A stretch of 64,000 nucleotides of DNA from Odontocerum albicorne (GCA_949825065.1 OX463856.1:16762095-16826094), one strand, 5' to 3'; shown: positions 33,170 to 43,719, counted from the first letter of the stretch. Notes: generated by a model from the sequence alone, not told the origin. A program made the numbers and translations.

Positions 33170-33390
33170 TGATGACCTCCATGACCTAGTTCGTAAGATG
33201 CCTATTTTGTGGTCAGGTGTTTCGTTTTTTTTTTCTATTTGTAACCCACATGTTTTTTAAAAGGATTCCAGTCTAGTTTTCTCTTAGATCTTTTTATCAT
33301 ATTTCTGGATGGTTAGAAGAGATAGCCACATGGTAATAATTCCGTTAGGTTAAGCACAACGAAAGTGCCATAAAATACAATTGAGTAAAC
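33170..33390 (+). mobile_element. SINE-B copy, diverged
   Basis: Head ATGACCTCCATGACCTAGTT with CGTAAGATGCCT, then the tail CTGGATGGTTAGAAGAGATA with GCCACATGGTAATAA and CAACGAAAGTGCCATAAAATAC. The B-box is lost. Confidence 0.7.
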
Positions 33391-33670
33391 AATCCTAAGA
33401 CTAGATTATTTATAAAGTTGGATATGTAAACTGTTAGACAGATGCAAAGAAAAATATCTAAGAATGAATGTTGAGAAATCCAAAGTCATGATGTTAGAAA
33501 ATAGTGAAACAAAAATTAAATGTGACGTATGGGCGAATAATAAAAGATTGGAGCGAATTGAGGATTTTTGCTATTTGTGTATTATTTTCTAAGATGAAGA
33601 GTTAATAGGGATATACGGTATGTAGGAATAGATTAAAAATATTTCAATAAAATGTCAAATTGAGTATAAA

Positions 33671-33744
33671 GATAGAAAGGTGATAGCTGTGGCCATCGAT
33701 TAAAAACTTCCTTAATTGATGGCCACAGCTATCCTCTTTCTATC
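33671..33744. repeat. Short near-perfect hairpin
   Basis: Arms of 33 nt (33671-33703 and 33712-33744), with the conserved inner block ATAGCTGTGGCCATC, separated by about 8 nt. It could be a tiny MITE. It ends 7 bp before the mariner-derived element at 33752. Confidence 0.75.
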
Positions 33745-33751
33745 CTATGTA

Positions 33752-34239
33752 TTGGGTGTTAACATAAGTTATGTCCGTTTTTTCCAAATTTAAAAATGAG
33801 CACCAAAAGTAAAACAAAATGGTAAAGGTTATACGTCATTCGAAAGAAAATGTTCTGCTCTTCAAGGTATTGTGTTTGCTTTTACGTTACATAGGTCGAA
33901 ATTACCGTCTTTGAAACGCAAAAACCATCGACGAGCTGTCCTTCCATTCATAGCATCTTCACTGTACACTTCGCAAATATCGCGAGCAGCTTTATTCCCT
34001 CGATTGAATGCGAACAGAAGGAGGTGTCTCAAAAATGCTCACTTTCGTCTACTTGGCATTCCTTTTTGAAGGTTTGTTATCAAATAAATTAATATATGTA
34101 ACGTAAAAGCAGACACAATATTTTGTAGAGCGGAAAAATTTCTTTCAAATGACGTATAACCTTTACCATTTTGTTTTACTTTTGGCGCTCATTTTTAAAT
34201 TTGAAAAAAAAAACGGACATAACTTATGTTAACACCTAA
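33752..34239 (-). mobile_element. Mariner-derived MITE with ~140-bp TIRs
   Basis: A 488-bp element between TA duplications (33750-33751 and 34240-34241). The arms begin TT(G/A)GGTGTTAACATAAG and stay highly similar for about 140 bp, through ATGGTAAAGGTTATACGTCA and GCTTTTACGTTACATA. The non-palindromic centre encodes a mariner N-terminus on the minus strand. Confidence 0.88.
33900..34070 (-). pseudogene. Mariner transposase N-terminal HTH fragment
   Basis: Minus-strand translation gives LRHLLLFAFNRGNKAARDIC, EVYSEDAMNGRTARRWFLRF and KDGNFDL. This resembles the first DNA-binding helix-turn-helix of mariner transposases (H.R..LLY.F..G..A......IC.VYGEDA.....C..WF..F..GDF.L). A stop precedes AFLRH. 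No catalytic domain is present. The surviving piece matches the part of the protein that binds TIRs, but an intact start is not visible. Confidence 0.72.
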
Positions 34240-34249
34240 TATATGTTAA

Positions 34250-34530
34250 GAAACACATATTTTGTAAGAAAACCGTAGAAAACTTACCAAGCAAAGACGA
34301 ACTACAAAGAAATCTTGAAAGATCTTTCAATATGTGATAGTATTGTAATATATTCGGCTTTAGGTGAATTGTAGTGTTTATTTAGTGTGCATATTCAACC
34401 ACAAATTTTGATAAGATTTCTCACAAAGGGATGTCCACAAAGATTTCTAACGTTGCACACGCCACCCATTTTCCTAGCACTGAAGTATATAAAATATTAA
34501 CTGAAATGACATATTTTCTAGTTTTTTTTT
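34250..34530. repeat. Dispersed repeat H, copy 3 (right half)
   Basis: Contains AAGAAAACCGTAGAAAACTT, ATATTCGGCTTTAGGTG and GCACACGCCACCCATTTTCC in the family order. It lacks the left ~120 bp. Confidence 0.7.
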
Positions 34531-35689
34531 ATGGATTGTAAATTAAACTGTCTGGTTTGTTTTTTTATTAAAATACTGCGTTTATTGAAGTTATCTACTC
34601 GGCAACAAGAACGAAATCGTGTAGACTGAATTGAGTGTTATAAGATTTTTAGCAGTCTTTATGAGTGCTCAAAATTAACAAATGTATTTTAAACAAAACG
34701 CATTATTTGAGACGACATCAGTTAAAAGTATCTAACACTAAATTCCACAAAAAAAATATTTTCCTATCTGAGTTGTGGAATCTTACAACAAACTGCCTAA
34801 TATTTTAATTAAAATTTTGTACAAATTTGTCGTATTTTCCATAAACAAGGGTGTTACGTGGTTTCACTTTGAAGTTTGAAATGTATCAGGTCCGACTTGG
34901 AATATAAATCAAGAAATATCAAGGTTAGAAGTAAGTGTTTAGTATTTAGACCGGACCATGGATTCAAACTCCGTTGTGTTGTAAATTTTCAGAAGAATTG
35001 CAAACGAGACTTCCATGGTTAGTTTTTTGGTTTGATTCTCGATGAAAATTAAATTTAATAGTCTCCCGTTTGGTATTGTTTCCATTTTTAATTGTTTTTT
35101 GAAAATGTATATTTGGCCATCCATTTTACGCCAAGCATTGTAAAGATTTTATTCGTTGACCTACAAACGTCATGGTAATAAATTTACCCCTGGCTTCCCC
35201 TTTATATGTTTTTTTGATATGTGTTGTGTATCGAAATTGCTGGTTCTTATTCAAAATTGATGTGCCTTATTGAAAAGCTGTGTTCGATTTAAAGTAAGCA
35301 TTCTAAATCAAACATTCCAAAATGGTATATTGTTTAGTTGATTTCATTATTTTTGTTCAGAAAAGTGAGCTGCCATTCGTAATAAAAAAACTTTAAATTA
35401 GCTTAACGCATTAAATATTGTTTTCCAAAATGTAAACTATATCAATTCACCTTTTTGCTAGAATTGATAATTTTTGTTTTCGAAAGCTACGTTATGAAAA
35501 AAATCTCAATTTTCATTACATTCGTAGATATTGTCAAGCCTTTTGCTTTGCGGGCAGGGAAATAAAAAAGATGTTCATATTTTTCTGTCCATACATTAAC
35601 ATATAGATCTTAAGGCATTAAATTGCAGTGGAAAAATAATTTTGTATACACTATTTGTCCAATGCGAAAGGTGGCTGACGAGAAACGGA
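34531..35689. other. Non-coding stretch
   Basis: No gene or element recognised. Confidence 0.5.
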
Positions 35690-35950
35690 ATACAAGACAT
35701 TGTTTATTTTTAGGTTACATTAACTTTTATTCAAAATACACTCCTTGTGAGTCTATACAATACTAGAAGCGGCTGTAAAATTTTCTGAAGCACTCCTGAA
35801 ACTCATTCTTCGGAATTGCGTCCAAAATCGCGATTGAAGCCTTCTGCATGTCTGAAATCGTGTCGAAACGCTTTTCTTTCATCGCTAATTTCATACAATC
35901 TTGTTTTTGAATGTTGGTACATTTTCATGCAATAAAGACCATGCCCCTTG
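35690..35950 (-). mobile_element. Mariner C-terminal fragment
   Basis: The minus strand gives QGAWSLLHENVPTF then, after a deletion, FDTISDMQKASIAILDAIPK, NEFQECFRKFYSRF and YCIDSQGVYFE. The last block is the typical end of a mariner transposase (C......GDYFE). The LLHDNAP-type catalytic block is present as LLHENVP, with Asp changed to Glu, and the third Asp region is deleted. The next element begins right beside it at 35984. Confidence 0.78.
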
Positions 35951-35983
35951 TTCCCGGTATTCGACCCGAATTTATTCGTTATA

Positions 35984-37272
35984 CAGGGTCTTTCAATAGG
36001 GACGCTCAAAATTGGTTATGGCGGTCATGTTGTTAAAGCAACCTCTGTCAAATTTATTGTGAATTGTTTAATAGTGTATGGCAAACCACCATGGTAGGTT
36101 ATAGTGTTGAACAACGTTAGCAAATCATCAAATTTTATTTTCAAATTCAGTGCAGCGTTCGAGAAACTATCCGCGCATTACGTGATTTTTATCCTCGCCA
36201 TAACCGTCCTGCTGAGTCAACTATTCGACGTTTAGTAGCCAAATTCGAGTTAACCGGTTCGATAAATAATCAGCCAACACATATACGTCACCGAAACGTA
36301 AAGTCTGCTGAAAACATCGTTGCTGTGCGTGAAAGTGTACAAGAAAACCTGAGGCAGTCAATTTCTCGCCGTTCACAAGAACTTGGCCTTTCTGCGACTT
36401 CAACTTGGCGAATTTGGCATCAGGACTTGTGTCTGCACCCGTATAAAATCTAACTGACCCAAGAACTTAAGGTAAATGACCATAGACAACGCTGTGTGTT
36501 CGCTGATTGGGCTCTGGAGCAGTTGGAAGTTGACCTAAATTTCGCCAAAAAAATCATCTTTATCGACGAGGCCCATTTTCTGATGAATGCATGTGTGAAA
36601 AATTGACAAATTTGGGACTATAACAATCTACACAAGATACACCAGCACCAAATGCATCCTAAAAAAGTCACTTTTCGTTGCGGATTTTGGTCTGTCGGGA
36701 TCATTGGTCCGTACTTCTTCCAAAACGAAACTGACATTGCCATAACCGTCAACGGCGAGTGCTACAGATATATGATAAGCAGCTTCTTGTGGCGTAAACT
36801 GGATGATATGGATACCGACGACATGTGGTTCCAACAAGACGGCGCTACGTGCCACACAGCGCATGCCACGATGGACATTCTGCACGAGCGATTTGAAGGC
36901 ATGGTTATCTCTCGCGGCGGCGACGTGAACTGGCCACCAAGATCGTGCAATTCAACATCTTTAGACTTCTTCCTTTGGGGTCATCTTAAATCGCAGGTCT
37001 ATGCGTATAAACCGCAAACAATTGATGCCATCAAAGTCAACATAACGAACGCCATCCAGCAAATTCAGCCAGATTTATGCGACAAAGTCATCGAAAATTG
37101 GACCTCCCGAATACGTACCACCAAGCAAAGCCGCGGCGGACATTTGAACGACATTATATTACATACTTAATGCCATTAAATATTCTTTTAAATAAAAAAA
37201 ATGAGTGGATATCTCACATACAACTTGTTTTATTTACATTTAAAAATCGAGCTTCCTTATTGAAAGACCCTG
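35984..37272 (+). mobile_element. Mariner/Tc1-like element, full length, inactive
   Basis: 1,289 bp bounded by TA (35982-35983 and 37273-37274), with TIRs CAGGGTCTTTCAATA(G/A)GGA. One uninterrupted-length reading frame runs inside. The DNA just outside both ends is itself an inverted repeat (CCGGTATTCGAC(C/T)CGAA), so the target was a palindromic site or an older element. Confidence 0.9.
36091..37170 (+). pseudogene. Tc1/mariner-like transposase with three stops
   Basis: From MVGYSVEQR at 36091 to the TAA at 37170 one frame holds 359 codons with no frameshift. It has three in-frame stops: TAG at codon 10, TAA after LHPYKI and TGA after ACVKN. Blocks in order are an HTH region (YPRHNRPAESTIRRLVAKFE), RRSQELGLSATSTWRIWH, the first catalytic region IIFIDEAHF, WFQQDGATCHTA with the second Asp, and PPRSCNSTSLDFFLWG. 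Relatives read PPRSCDLTPLD, so the third catalytic Asp is Asn here. This resembles the PPRSCDLTPLD-type group of insect Tc1/mariner relatives rather than classical mariner. Recent death is suggested by stops without indels. Confidence 0.88.
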
Positions 37273-37389
37273 TATTATTCGAGTCGAATACCGGTAACTA
37301 ATAAAAGGGTTAAGGAAAATTAATATAATGTTTCATATACATACATACCAATATGATATTTCCCTGTTATGGTAGGCCGAGTGGAGAGA

Positions 37390-37630
37390 GAGCCAGACTT
37401 TCCGATCGCGACACACATCCTTCACCTCTTCTACAATTATGCACCTCTTCATATGACTATAATGTTCATGACTATTTACATTTCCTTCTTTCGAAATATA
37501 ATTCACTTGTTCTCATCCCCCCTTTTCAGAGTGTTCAAAGTATTCAAACTATCTTAGAGTGCTTATCTTGATCTTATTTAATACATCAGCCTTCATTTCT
37601 CATTCGTAAGTGTTGTTGAAGCGGGAAAAA
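37390..37630 (-). mobile_element. LINE family L2 fragment
   Basis: Contains GCGACACACATCCTTCACCT, TTTCCTTCTTTCGAAATATA and AATACATCAGCCTTCATTTC, in the same order as 42360-42830. This is the non-coding-looking strand of a non-LTR protein C-terminus. Confidence 0.6.
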
Positions 37631-38279
37631 CTTTTAAATATAAGTTTTTGAATATTGAAGAAAATGTTTAGGTAATTGATTAGATTTAAGTTATTTTAAA
37701 AAAGTTTTCAAACAAACATAGAGACTCGTCCAACATATAAAGAATATACAAACTTGGTAAACTTTGAATAGTTAGTTTTGTTTCACAATACATGTGTCGA
37801 ATCATTGACGAAGCATGTTTGGAGATTTTTATACATTTTTGCATGATAAAATTGGAAAATGTAAACCATCACCTTTAATGGCGAATTTTATGGACTACGA
37901 TGGAAAAGCGAAAGGGCACCGATAAGATTTTAATTTTCGATTTGCTTGCGGATTTGCGTGCCAAACGGAAAGGGGTGAATTAAAATCCGCATTGAAACGA
38001 ATGCTATGCCATTCCACCCCTTCCCAGTTTTTCCGGGAAACTGGGAAAAGATCCGCATCACGTTTTTAGTTTGTGTCAGGGGTATTAAATATATGAACTC
38101 TTTACCCTACATCTTCATTACTCACAAAATAGAATTTCACACATTCCTCAGCTCGAGTTTCAGGATAGGTCTAATAGATACAAAAAAAGTTGATAAAGAC
38201 TTCATTACAATCTTTGTACAAAGTATGAAATACGAGTATATTATGTCAGTTTTTGCCATAAATAAGTTGAAATGTGTTG
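37631..38279. other. Non-coding stretch
   Basis: Only a short perfect palindrome CCCAGTTTTTCCGGGAAACTGGG-like site near 38025 stands out. The 112-codon ORF 38006-38344 has no domain. Confidence 0.45.
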
Positions 38280-38640
38280 TTATATTACACTTTTGGTGTA
38301 TACATAGTCGAGCTATATGTACTGGCGAGCTATATGTACAGTAAAATAAATAAACACAGCATAATAAATAAATATGTGAAAATGTCTTGTATTACAATTT
38401 CGGTGTATAGAGTACAATCTGGCGAGCTATATTTACAGTACAATAAATAATAAATACAGTTTAATAAATAAATAAGTTGAAATGCGTTGTATTACACTTT
38501 CGGTGTATACAGTACAGTACGAGTATAATAAATAAATAAGTTGAAATGTGTTGTTGTATTACACTTTCGGTGTATACAGTATAATCTGACGAGTTATATG
38601 TACAGTATAATCTGGCAATCTCTTTTAATAAACCAGTTTT
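38280..38640 (-). repeat. Tandem array of SINE-B tails
   Basis: About four units of TATTACACTTTCGGTGTATA, CAGTACAATCTGGCGAGCTA and an ATAAATAAATAAGTTGAAATG linker. Each unit is the 3' end of SINE-B on the minus strand, so tails rather than whole SINEs have multiplied here. Confidence 0.75.
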
Positions 38641-39489
38641 TTTTTAAATGCCATAAAATGTATAAAAACTGTAAAATATGTTTTTCTTCCTTCCCTTATG
38701 TAGTGCACCTGTAGTCTTTTCTTACGAACTGTTATCAACACAATAAAACCTTACTCAAATATTTCCCGCGTGCCAATAAAATAAAAATTATTAAAATACC
38801 ATTTATCATATACAGCTCCGTTTGGATAGCAGACTCTACTTAATAACGATATAAATCTGGAATCAAACACACTATTGTTGAAATATTAAAAATATATAAA
38901 AAAAATTAAAGTTTAGTTCAGGGATATGAGGTGTAAGGTGGCTGGGTTCACTAGATCGGGCATCTTGTCGCATCCACTTATGTCCAAAAACAAAACAGAT
39001 CCGGTAAAATAACAGAACAATACCCTCCAAGAGAAACTTATCGTTTAATGGTAAGTTTAAATGGGTCATATTGATAAAAAAGGTAAAGTGCGAAGTATAA
39101 ATAAAAGAAGATTGTACATACATGGCGATGGTATGAATGTGAAGGAAGCGAAATTTGCGAGTTTGTAAAGTTTGGCAATCTGTTAACCTACCTATCCAGC
39201 AAGGGTCCTAGCGTAACGACTTGATTGTTTAGTGATGATCTCAAGCGATTTTTTTTTATATTTAATAATTTATATCATTTAATATTTATTTTCAACTTTA
39301 TAAAAAAAAAAACGAGTTTCGCGAATACAACAAAATCCCTACGGTTAAGTTACAAAACAATCCATGTCCAAAATGGGAAATAAAGGAATTATCAATTACA
39401 TTAGTCTTTGAATCTCAAATATCGAGTTCTTTTTGAAAAGAAACTTTACCTAATTGATATGATACTCAAATATGGTTTTAGTTTTTGTG
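38641..39489. other. Non-coding stretch
   Basis: 38820-38890 shows weak similarity to the left end of repeat H. Nothing else recognised. Confidence 0.45.
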
Positions 39490-40000
39490 ACTTACACATA
39501 CAAACATACTATCACGCCGTCTCCCTATCGGGATAGCGCCATCCTATCCCGACACAAATATTTTATTTCTTCTACATCCATACACCTTCTAATACAGCTA
39601 CTACGATTTTTCTGACTTTTACAATGCCTTTCTTTCACAATATCACACATGTGATTCAACCATACTTTTATGGCCTTCCTATATCATGCATCCTACCTAT
39701 ATTTGCACCGTATATTTGTTTTGTTAATCTTTCTCTATACATTCGTTCCACGTGCCCAAACCATCTCAGCTTTAATTTTACACTCATCCTTAATCACCTA
39801 ATTCCGCATTCCGTTACACATTGTCATGTATTCTTCTAAGTTTGTACAATAATTTCTATAGCATTTAGTTTTATTCCACATCCACGTTTCACTTCTATAC
39901 ATTAAATTTAGTACTAAAATACGGTTCGAGTATATATGATTTAGTGCCTCATTGATATTGTTTCCTATCCCTATCCGCCGTTCATTATCTTTCATAACTC
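39490..40000 (-). mobile_element. LINE L2 reverse transcriptase C-terminus
   Basis: The minus strand gives NRILVLNLMYRSETWMWNKT, then MRNEVIKDECKIKAEMVWAR-like sequence and a CR(R)..D block. It follows the order VLVPTLLYGSETW.W..K / RIRNEVIR..C.LK / KRCMDVEEA of an arthropod non-LTR family. Frames shift at least once. Confidence 0.7.
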
Positions 40001-40142
40001 TTCCACCATCTTATAAAATACTATATCAATAACATTACTCACACACATATAATTTATTTTTTTCCTTTCTACTTAAGTTTTGTGACTTCAAGTTATAATA
40101 CGAACACATTCACTCAAATTAATTTCTTAGGTAATTAATTAT

Positions 40143-40235
40143 ACGACGACCTCCGTGGTCTAGTTTGTAAGACGCATGTCTCCGAGCCCGGAGGTAGCGG
40201 GTTCAAATTCAGCAAAAAATATTTCATACAACGAT
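40143..40235 (+). mobile_element. SINE-B head
   Basis: GACCTCCGTGGTCTAGTTTG carries the A-box region, and GTAGCGGGTTCAAATTC is the B-box region, with AAGACGCATGTCTCCGAGCC between. It is well preserved but lacks the family tail. Confidence 0.78.
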
Positions 40236-40424
40236 TGTTTAGAAAATAGTGTTTTTTTTAACATTTATGTGAATTCAATTTTATTTAAAGTGGTATAGAA
40301 TAAAAAAACTAACTTACTCGTAAGTGGACTTGGATAGTTTTGCAAGTTTTATCTAAAATTGAACACAGGTGCCAAAATATGGGAAATAGTAGGCAGCCGA
40401 AGGTTTTTGATAAAAATAGAAAAC

Positions 40425-40532
40425 AATACTATAATAGTGATGCAAAGCGATAGAAATATGGGATATACCATTAGGTCAAATACTATAATAGTGATGCAAA
40501 GCGATAGAAATATAGGATATACCATTAGGTCA
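40425..40532. repeat. 54-bp tandem duplication
   Basis: Two copies differing at one site (ATGGGATATACC/ATAGGATATACC). As 54 is a multiple of three the frame stays open, but I do not regard it as a gene. Confidence 0.92.
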
Positions 40533-40864
40533 AATATACCACCGATCGGAAATTGCGTTTATCGATAAATACATCCACCCAACTGCGGTTTTTTATTTGT
40601 TAATATGGGTTGATGCCAAACTGAAATCGGGTTTCGATATTGATACCATAATGGAAGCAAAGCTGTGGAGAAAATTTAAAATAAATGTATTTTGTAAATG
40701 CAATTTTAATTAATTATTTTAAGGAAAGCTTCCAATTACTCATTTCATCCTAAATGCATTAATGTTTTTAGACATCATACTTTTTTTGCAATATACGAGT
40801 ATTTATGATGGATTCTATGCTATAATTAAGATACTATACCACTAATTTACAAAAGTGTCTGATT

Positions 40865-41600
40865 TGAACAAGTCAAATATCACATCAGCCACATCCATTC
40901 TATGGTCAAACGAAGTTGCGGTTAAAATTTCACACCTCCGCGTTATGTAGTATGTCAACTAAAGCTCACGGAAGACGTGTTATTTCGTTATATTTTGAAA
41001 TGTTAAAAATTAAATTACAGTTTCTCTCAAAACAAGATACAAATCTAGCAGAAATTATACTTCGATGCTGACGTCATTTCGTTTCTATCGTATTTATTCT
41101 TCTTTTGATAGAAACAAGATAACCGAGCTATATACAATTGCGATATACAACTTGAACAAGTTGAACAAGTCAAATATCACATCAGCCACATCCATTCTAT
41201 GGTAAAACGATGTTGTAGGTAAAATTTCATATCTCCACCCTATGTAGTATGTCAACTAAAACTCACAGAAGACGTGGTGTTTCGTTATATTTCGAAATGT
41301 TAAAAGTTTTAATAAGGTATATTTCAAAAGAAAAGACAAATCTGGCAGAAATTATGCTTAGACGCTGACGTCATTTCATTTATCTTCTTTTGAAAGAAAC
41401 TTGACAACCGCGTGATATAAACTTTTTTAACAACTCAGAATATACCGAAATAACACATCTTTCATCGGCTCTTGTTGACATACTACTCAAGGTACAGGTA
41501 TCAAATTTTAGCCACAACATCGTCTTCATGCTTTGGGCCTGGGGTATTGCCCATATACGCTCTAACTTGTTTAGGTTGGAAACTTTTAGACCATACATAT
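40865..41600. repeat. ~290-bp direct repeat plus inverted third copy
   Basis: The unit at about 40867 (GAACAAGTCAAATATCACAT, GTAGTATGTCAACTAAA, CTGACGTCATTTC) recurs at about 41163. A third, inverted copy lies at 41380-41600. The plus copies read as TMLxVKFHISTLCSMSTKTH and the inverted copy as TMLWLKFDTCTLSSMSTRAD, so all three derive from one coding sequence. The family is uncertain. A reverse transcriptase C-terminus is possible. Confidence 0.72.
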
Positions 41601-41934
41601 GGACTTGGATGTATATTTATTTGGTTTAAACTTTACAGCGAAGTTGTCACGCTTTTGTTGTATACATTTCAATCAGAAAGCATATTAAAATTATTGTTCC
41701 ATTGGTTTCAGTATTACTACCACCATCAAATAACACCCGTGTTATGTGTTGAAGATGGTAGTTATACAATATATTGGTGATATAATTATCCTTCAAGATT
41801 ATAGTTACTCTTATACAAAAACCATCCGACGATAATTTCAAAATACCCCTCCAACTGAGAAGAACGGTGTTTATCCTAATCGTAATTTTCTGCATTCTTT
41901 GTTTTATTTCATATGGTAAGTTTCAACATATCCT
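41601..41934. other. Non-coding stretch
   Basis: No feature recognised. Confidence 0.45.
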
Positions 41935-42125
41935 TATTGGTCATTTGAATATATTAAAGTGCGTGACCGAGACACAATATTCCAAGTAGTTATGCCGGTA
42001 TAAAACCAACATAGTAGGCACAGAACTTGGTACACGTGTTGGAAACCTTACCACACGGGAAGATGCAATAACATTCGCTTACGTTCTCAACCCAGTCGAG
42101 TTTTTTTTATGTTGGATGTCATCGG
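41935..42125 (-). mobile_element. SINE-C body fragment
   Basis: Matches 45310-45480 on the minus strand (GTTATTGCATCTTCCCGTGT, TTTCCAACACGTGTACC, TCGGTCACGC). The tRNA-like head is missing. Confidence 0.6.
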
Positions 42126-42330
42126 AAATAATTTAAAATATCATGGCTATCTTCCTTATTATTGAATAATTTTAACTATCGTGGTCCTATTTGTGTATAA
42201 TTTTAAGTATTAAAGTGACTTTCCTTATTTGTGTATACATTTATGAATCATGTGTAACTTCTGTATAATTTTAAGTATCAAGGCCATCTTCTTTATTTGG
42301 TATAATTTTAAGTATCACGTTACATGCGTG
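42120..42330. repeat. Short degenerate repeat around TATAATTTTAAGTAT
   Basis: At least four copies of GTATAATTTTAAGTATCA plus CTTCCTTATTTGT, 40-60 bp apart. A related segment recurs at 43980-44060. Confidence 0.65.
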
Positions 42331-42359
42331 TATACATACCATTACGTCATTTCTCTATC

Positions 42360-42830
42360 TGGACAAGCAGAAATGATAAAATTCCATTTTTCTGACTTTG
42401 TACGTTTCCTTCTTTCAAAATATGATTCACTTAATGCAACTATACTTTCCTTGATCTTCCTCTCACATGCCCCCCACTTACATTTGCACTATATATTTGT
42501 ATATTAAGACTTTTTTCTTCCATTTGTTTCACATACTCAAACAATTTCAGAATGCTCTTCTTCATCTAATTCAACACATCAACCTTAAGTTCACATTTTT
42601 TTCTAAACACTTCATTCCGTATTCTGTTATACATCCCCCCATATACTGTTCTAAGTGTATGCATTTCTTCATCATTTATTCGGCTCTTCTGAGTCTTTTT
42701 TCCCGTCCATGTTTCACAACAATTCTTCAAAGTTGGTACTAAAATACTGTTGCGACACACATCCTTCGTTTTTTCTACATCCATACACCTTTTCTTACAA
42801 CTTGTAAAATTTCTTGTACGCAAATACACA
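42360..42830 (-). mobile_element. LINE L2 fragment, copy 2
   Basis: Minus-strand ORF 42829-42566 has KKRCMDVEKTKDVCRNSILV, PTLKNCCETWTGKKTQKSRI, NDEEMHTLRTVYGGMYNRIR and NEVFRKKCELKVDVLN. These are the KRCMDVEEA, PTLLYGSETW, E.RALR..CG, RIRNEVIR..C.LK blocks of a non-LTR protein. KRCMDVEE normally lies downstream of the others, so the order implies a tandem or rearranged origin. Confidence 0.72.
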
Positions 42831-42879
42831 CCATCAAGTAATGTATTTACGTACGAGAAATCGCATAAGTTGTACCCTT

Positions 42880-43236
42880 TTCGGGGTATGCAGATAGAAT
42901 AAAGTCCATGGTTTTAGAATCTCAACACACATTCTTTGTCTCTTCTCTATCCATACACCTTCTCATACAACTCCTTCGATTTCTCTGATTTTCTACATTC
43001 CCTTCTTTCAAAATATCATTCACTTCATCCAACCATAATTTCTTTAGTATTCCTTAATCACGCCATCTACTCACATTTGCACTATAGATTTATTACTATT
43101 TTTCTATTCATTCCTTCTTAATGCCTAAATATTCTAAAAGTGCTCAACTTATTCTTACCCAACATATCAACTTTAAGTTCATATTCATTCTAAATCATTT
43201 TATTCAGTTTTATGTCATACATTATCACCTTATATA
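42880..43236 (-). mobile_element. LINE L2 fragment, copy 3
   Basis: Shares ACACATTCTTTGTCTC, CTATCCATACACCTTCTCAT, TTCCCTTCTTTCAAAATAT and CATATCAACTTTAAGTTCAT with copy 2 and is more decayed. It ends where the MITE at 43237 begins. Confidence 0.65.
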
Positions 43237-43467
43237 CAGTACCCGGCGGTAAGTAATACACACCGGGCTTAAGAAAGAGACTGTCGGCCATAATCGGCTA
43301 ACTTCGGCTTTGTAGAACGTCGTCTCTGTCATTTATACACGTGTTCCATTGCGATTTGTCAGTCGCATCGTGCGACAGAGACGACGCTCTACAAAGCCCA
43401 AGTTAGCCGATTATGGCCGACAGTATCTTTCTTAAACCCGGTGTGTATTACTTACCGCCGGGTATTG
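43237..43467. mobile_element. Hairpin MITE M1, copy 1
   Basis: 231 bp between TA dinucleotides (43235-43236, 43468-43469). The TIRs begin CA(G/A)TACCCGGCGGTAAGTA and extend about 94 nt with about six mismatches, through CTGTCGGCCATAATCGGCTA. The loop is about 45 nt. No coding capacity. The CAGT start and TA target fit a Tc1/mariner or pogo-mobilised MITE. Confidence 0.88.
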
Positions 43468-43562
43468 TACTATTCTAAGTGCACGAATGTCTATACTATT
43501 TATTTAGCTCTTTTCAGTATTTTTCTATGTCCACGTTTTATTCCCATAGATCAAATCATGTA
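43468..43562. other. Spacer between two related MITEs
   Basis: AT-rich, possibly the continuation of the LINE L2 fragment (TTTCAGTATTTTTCTATGTCC). Confidence 0.4.
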
Positions 43563-43719
43563 CAGTACCCGGTGGTAAGTAATACCCATCGTTTCTAGAC
43601 CGTCGTCTCTGTCGCACGATACGCTAACCGCATCGTGACTACGATACCGGACTGTTAGCCCTTCGTGCGACAGTGACGACGCTTTACAAACGATGTGTAT
43701 TACTTACAGCCGAGTACTG
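43563..43719. mobile_element. Hairpin MITE M1, copy 2 (shorter)
   Basis: 157 bp between TA dinucleotides (43561-43562, 43720-43721). The TIRs CAGTACCCGGTGGTAAGTAA and CAGTACTCGGCTGTAAGTAA continue into ATACMCATCGTTT. It shares CGTCGTCTCTGTCGCACGAT with copy 1 but lacks the CTGTCGGCCATAATCGG segment. Confidence 0.85.

Noticed and set aside
33671..33744. Pre-miRNA hairpin
   Set aside because: The arms are nearly perfect with a tiny loop, more like a MITE; no evidence of expression.
38006..38060. Short palindrome near 38025 as a regulatory site
   Set aside because: Isolated 8-bp arms; too short to support a function.
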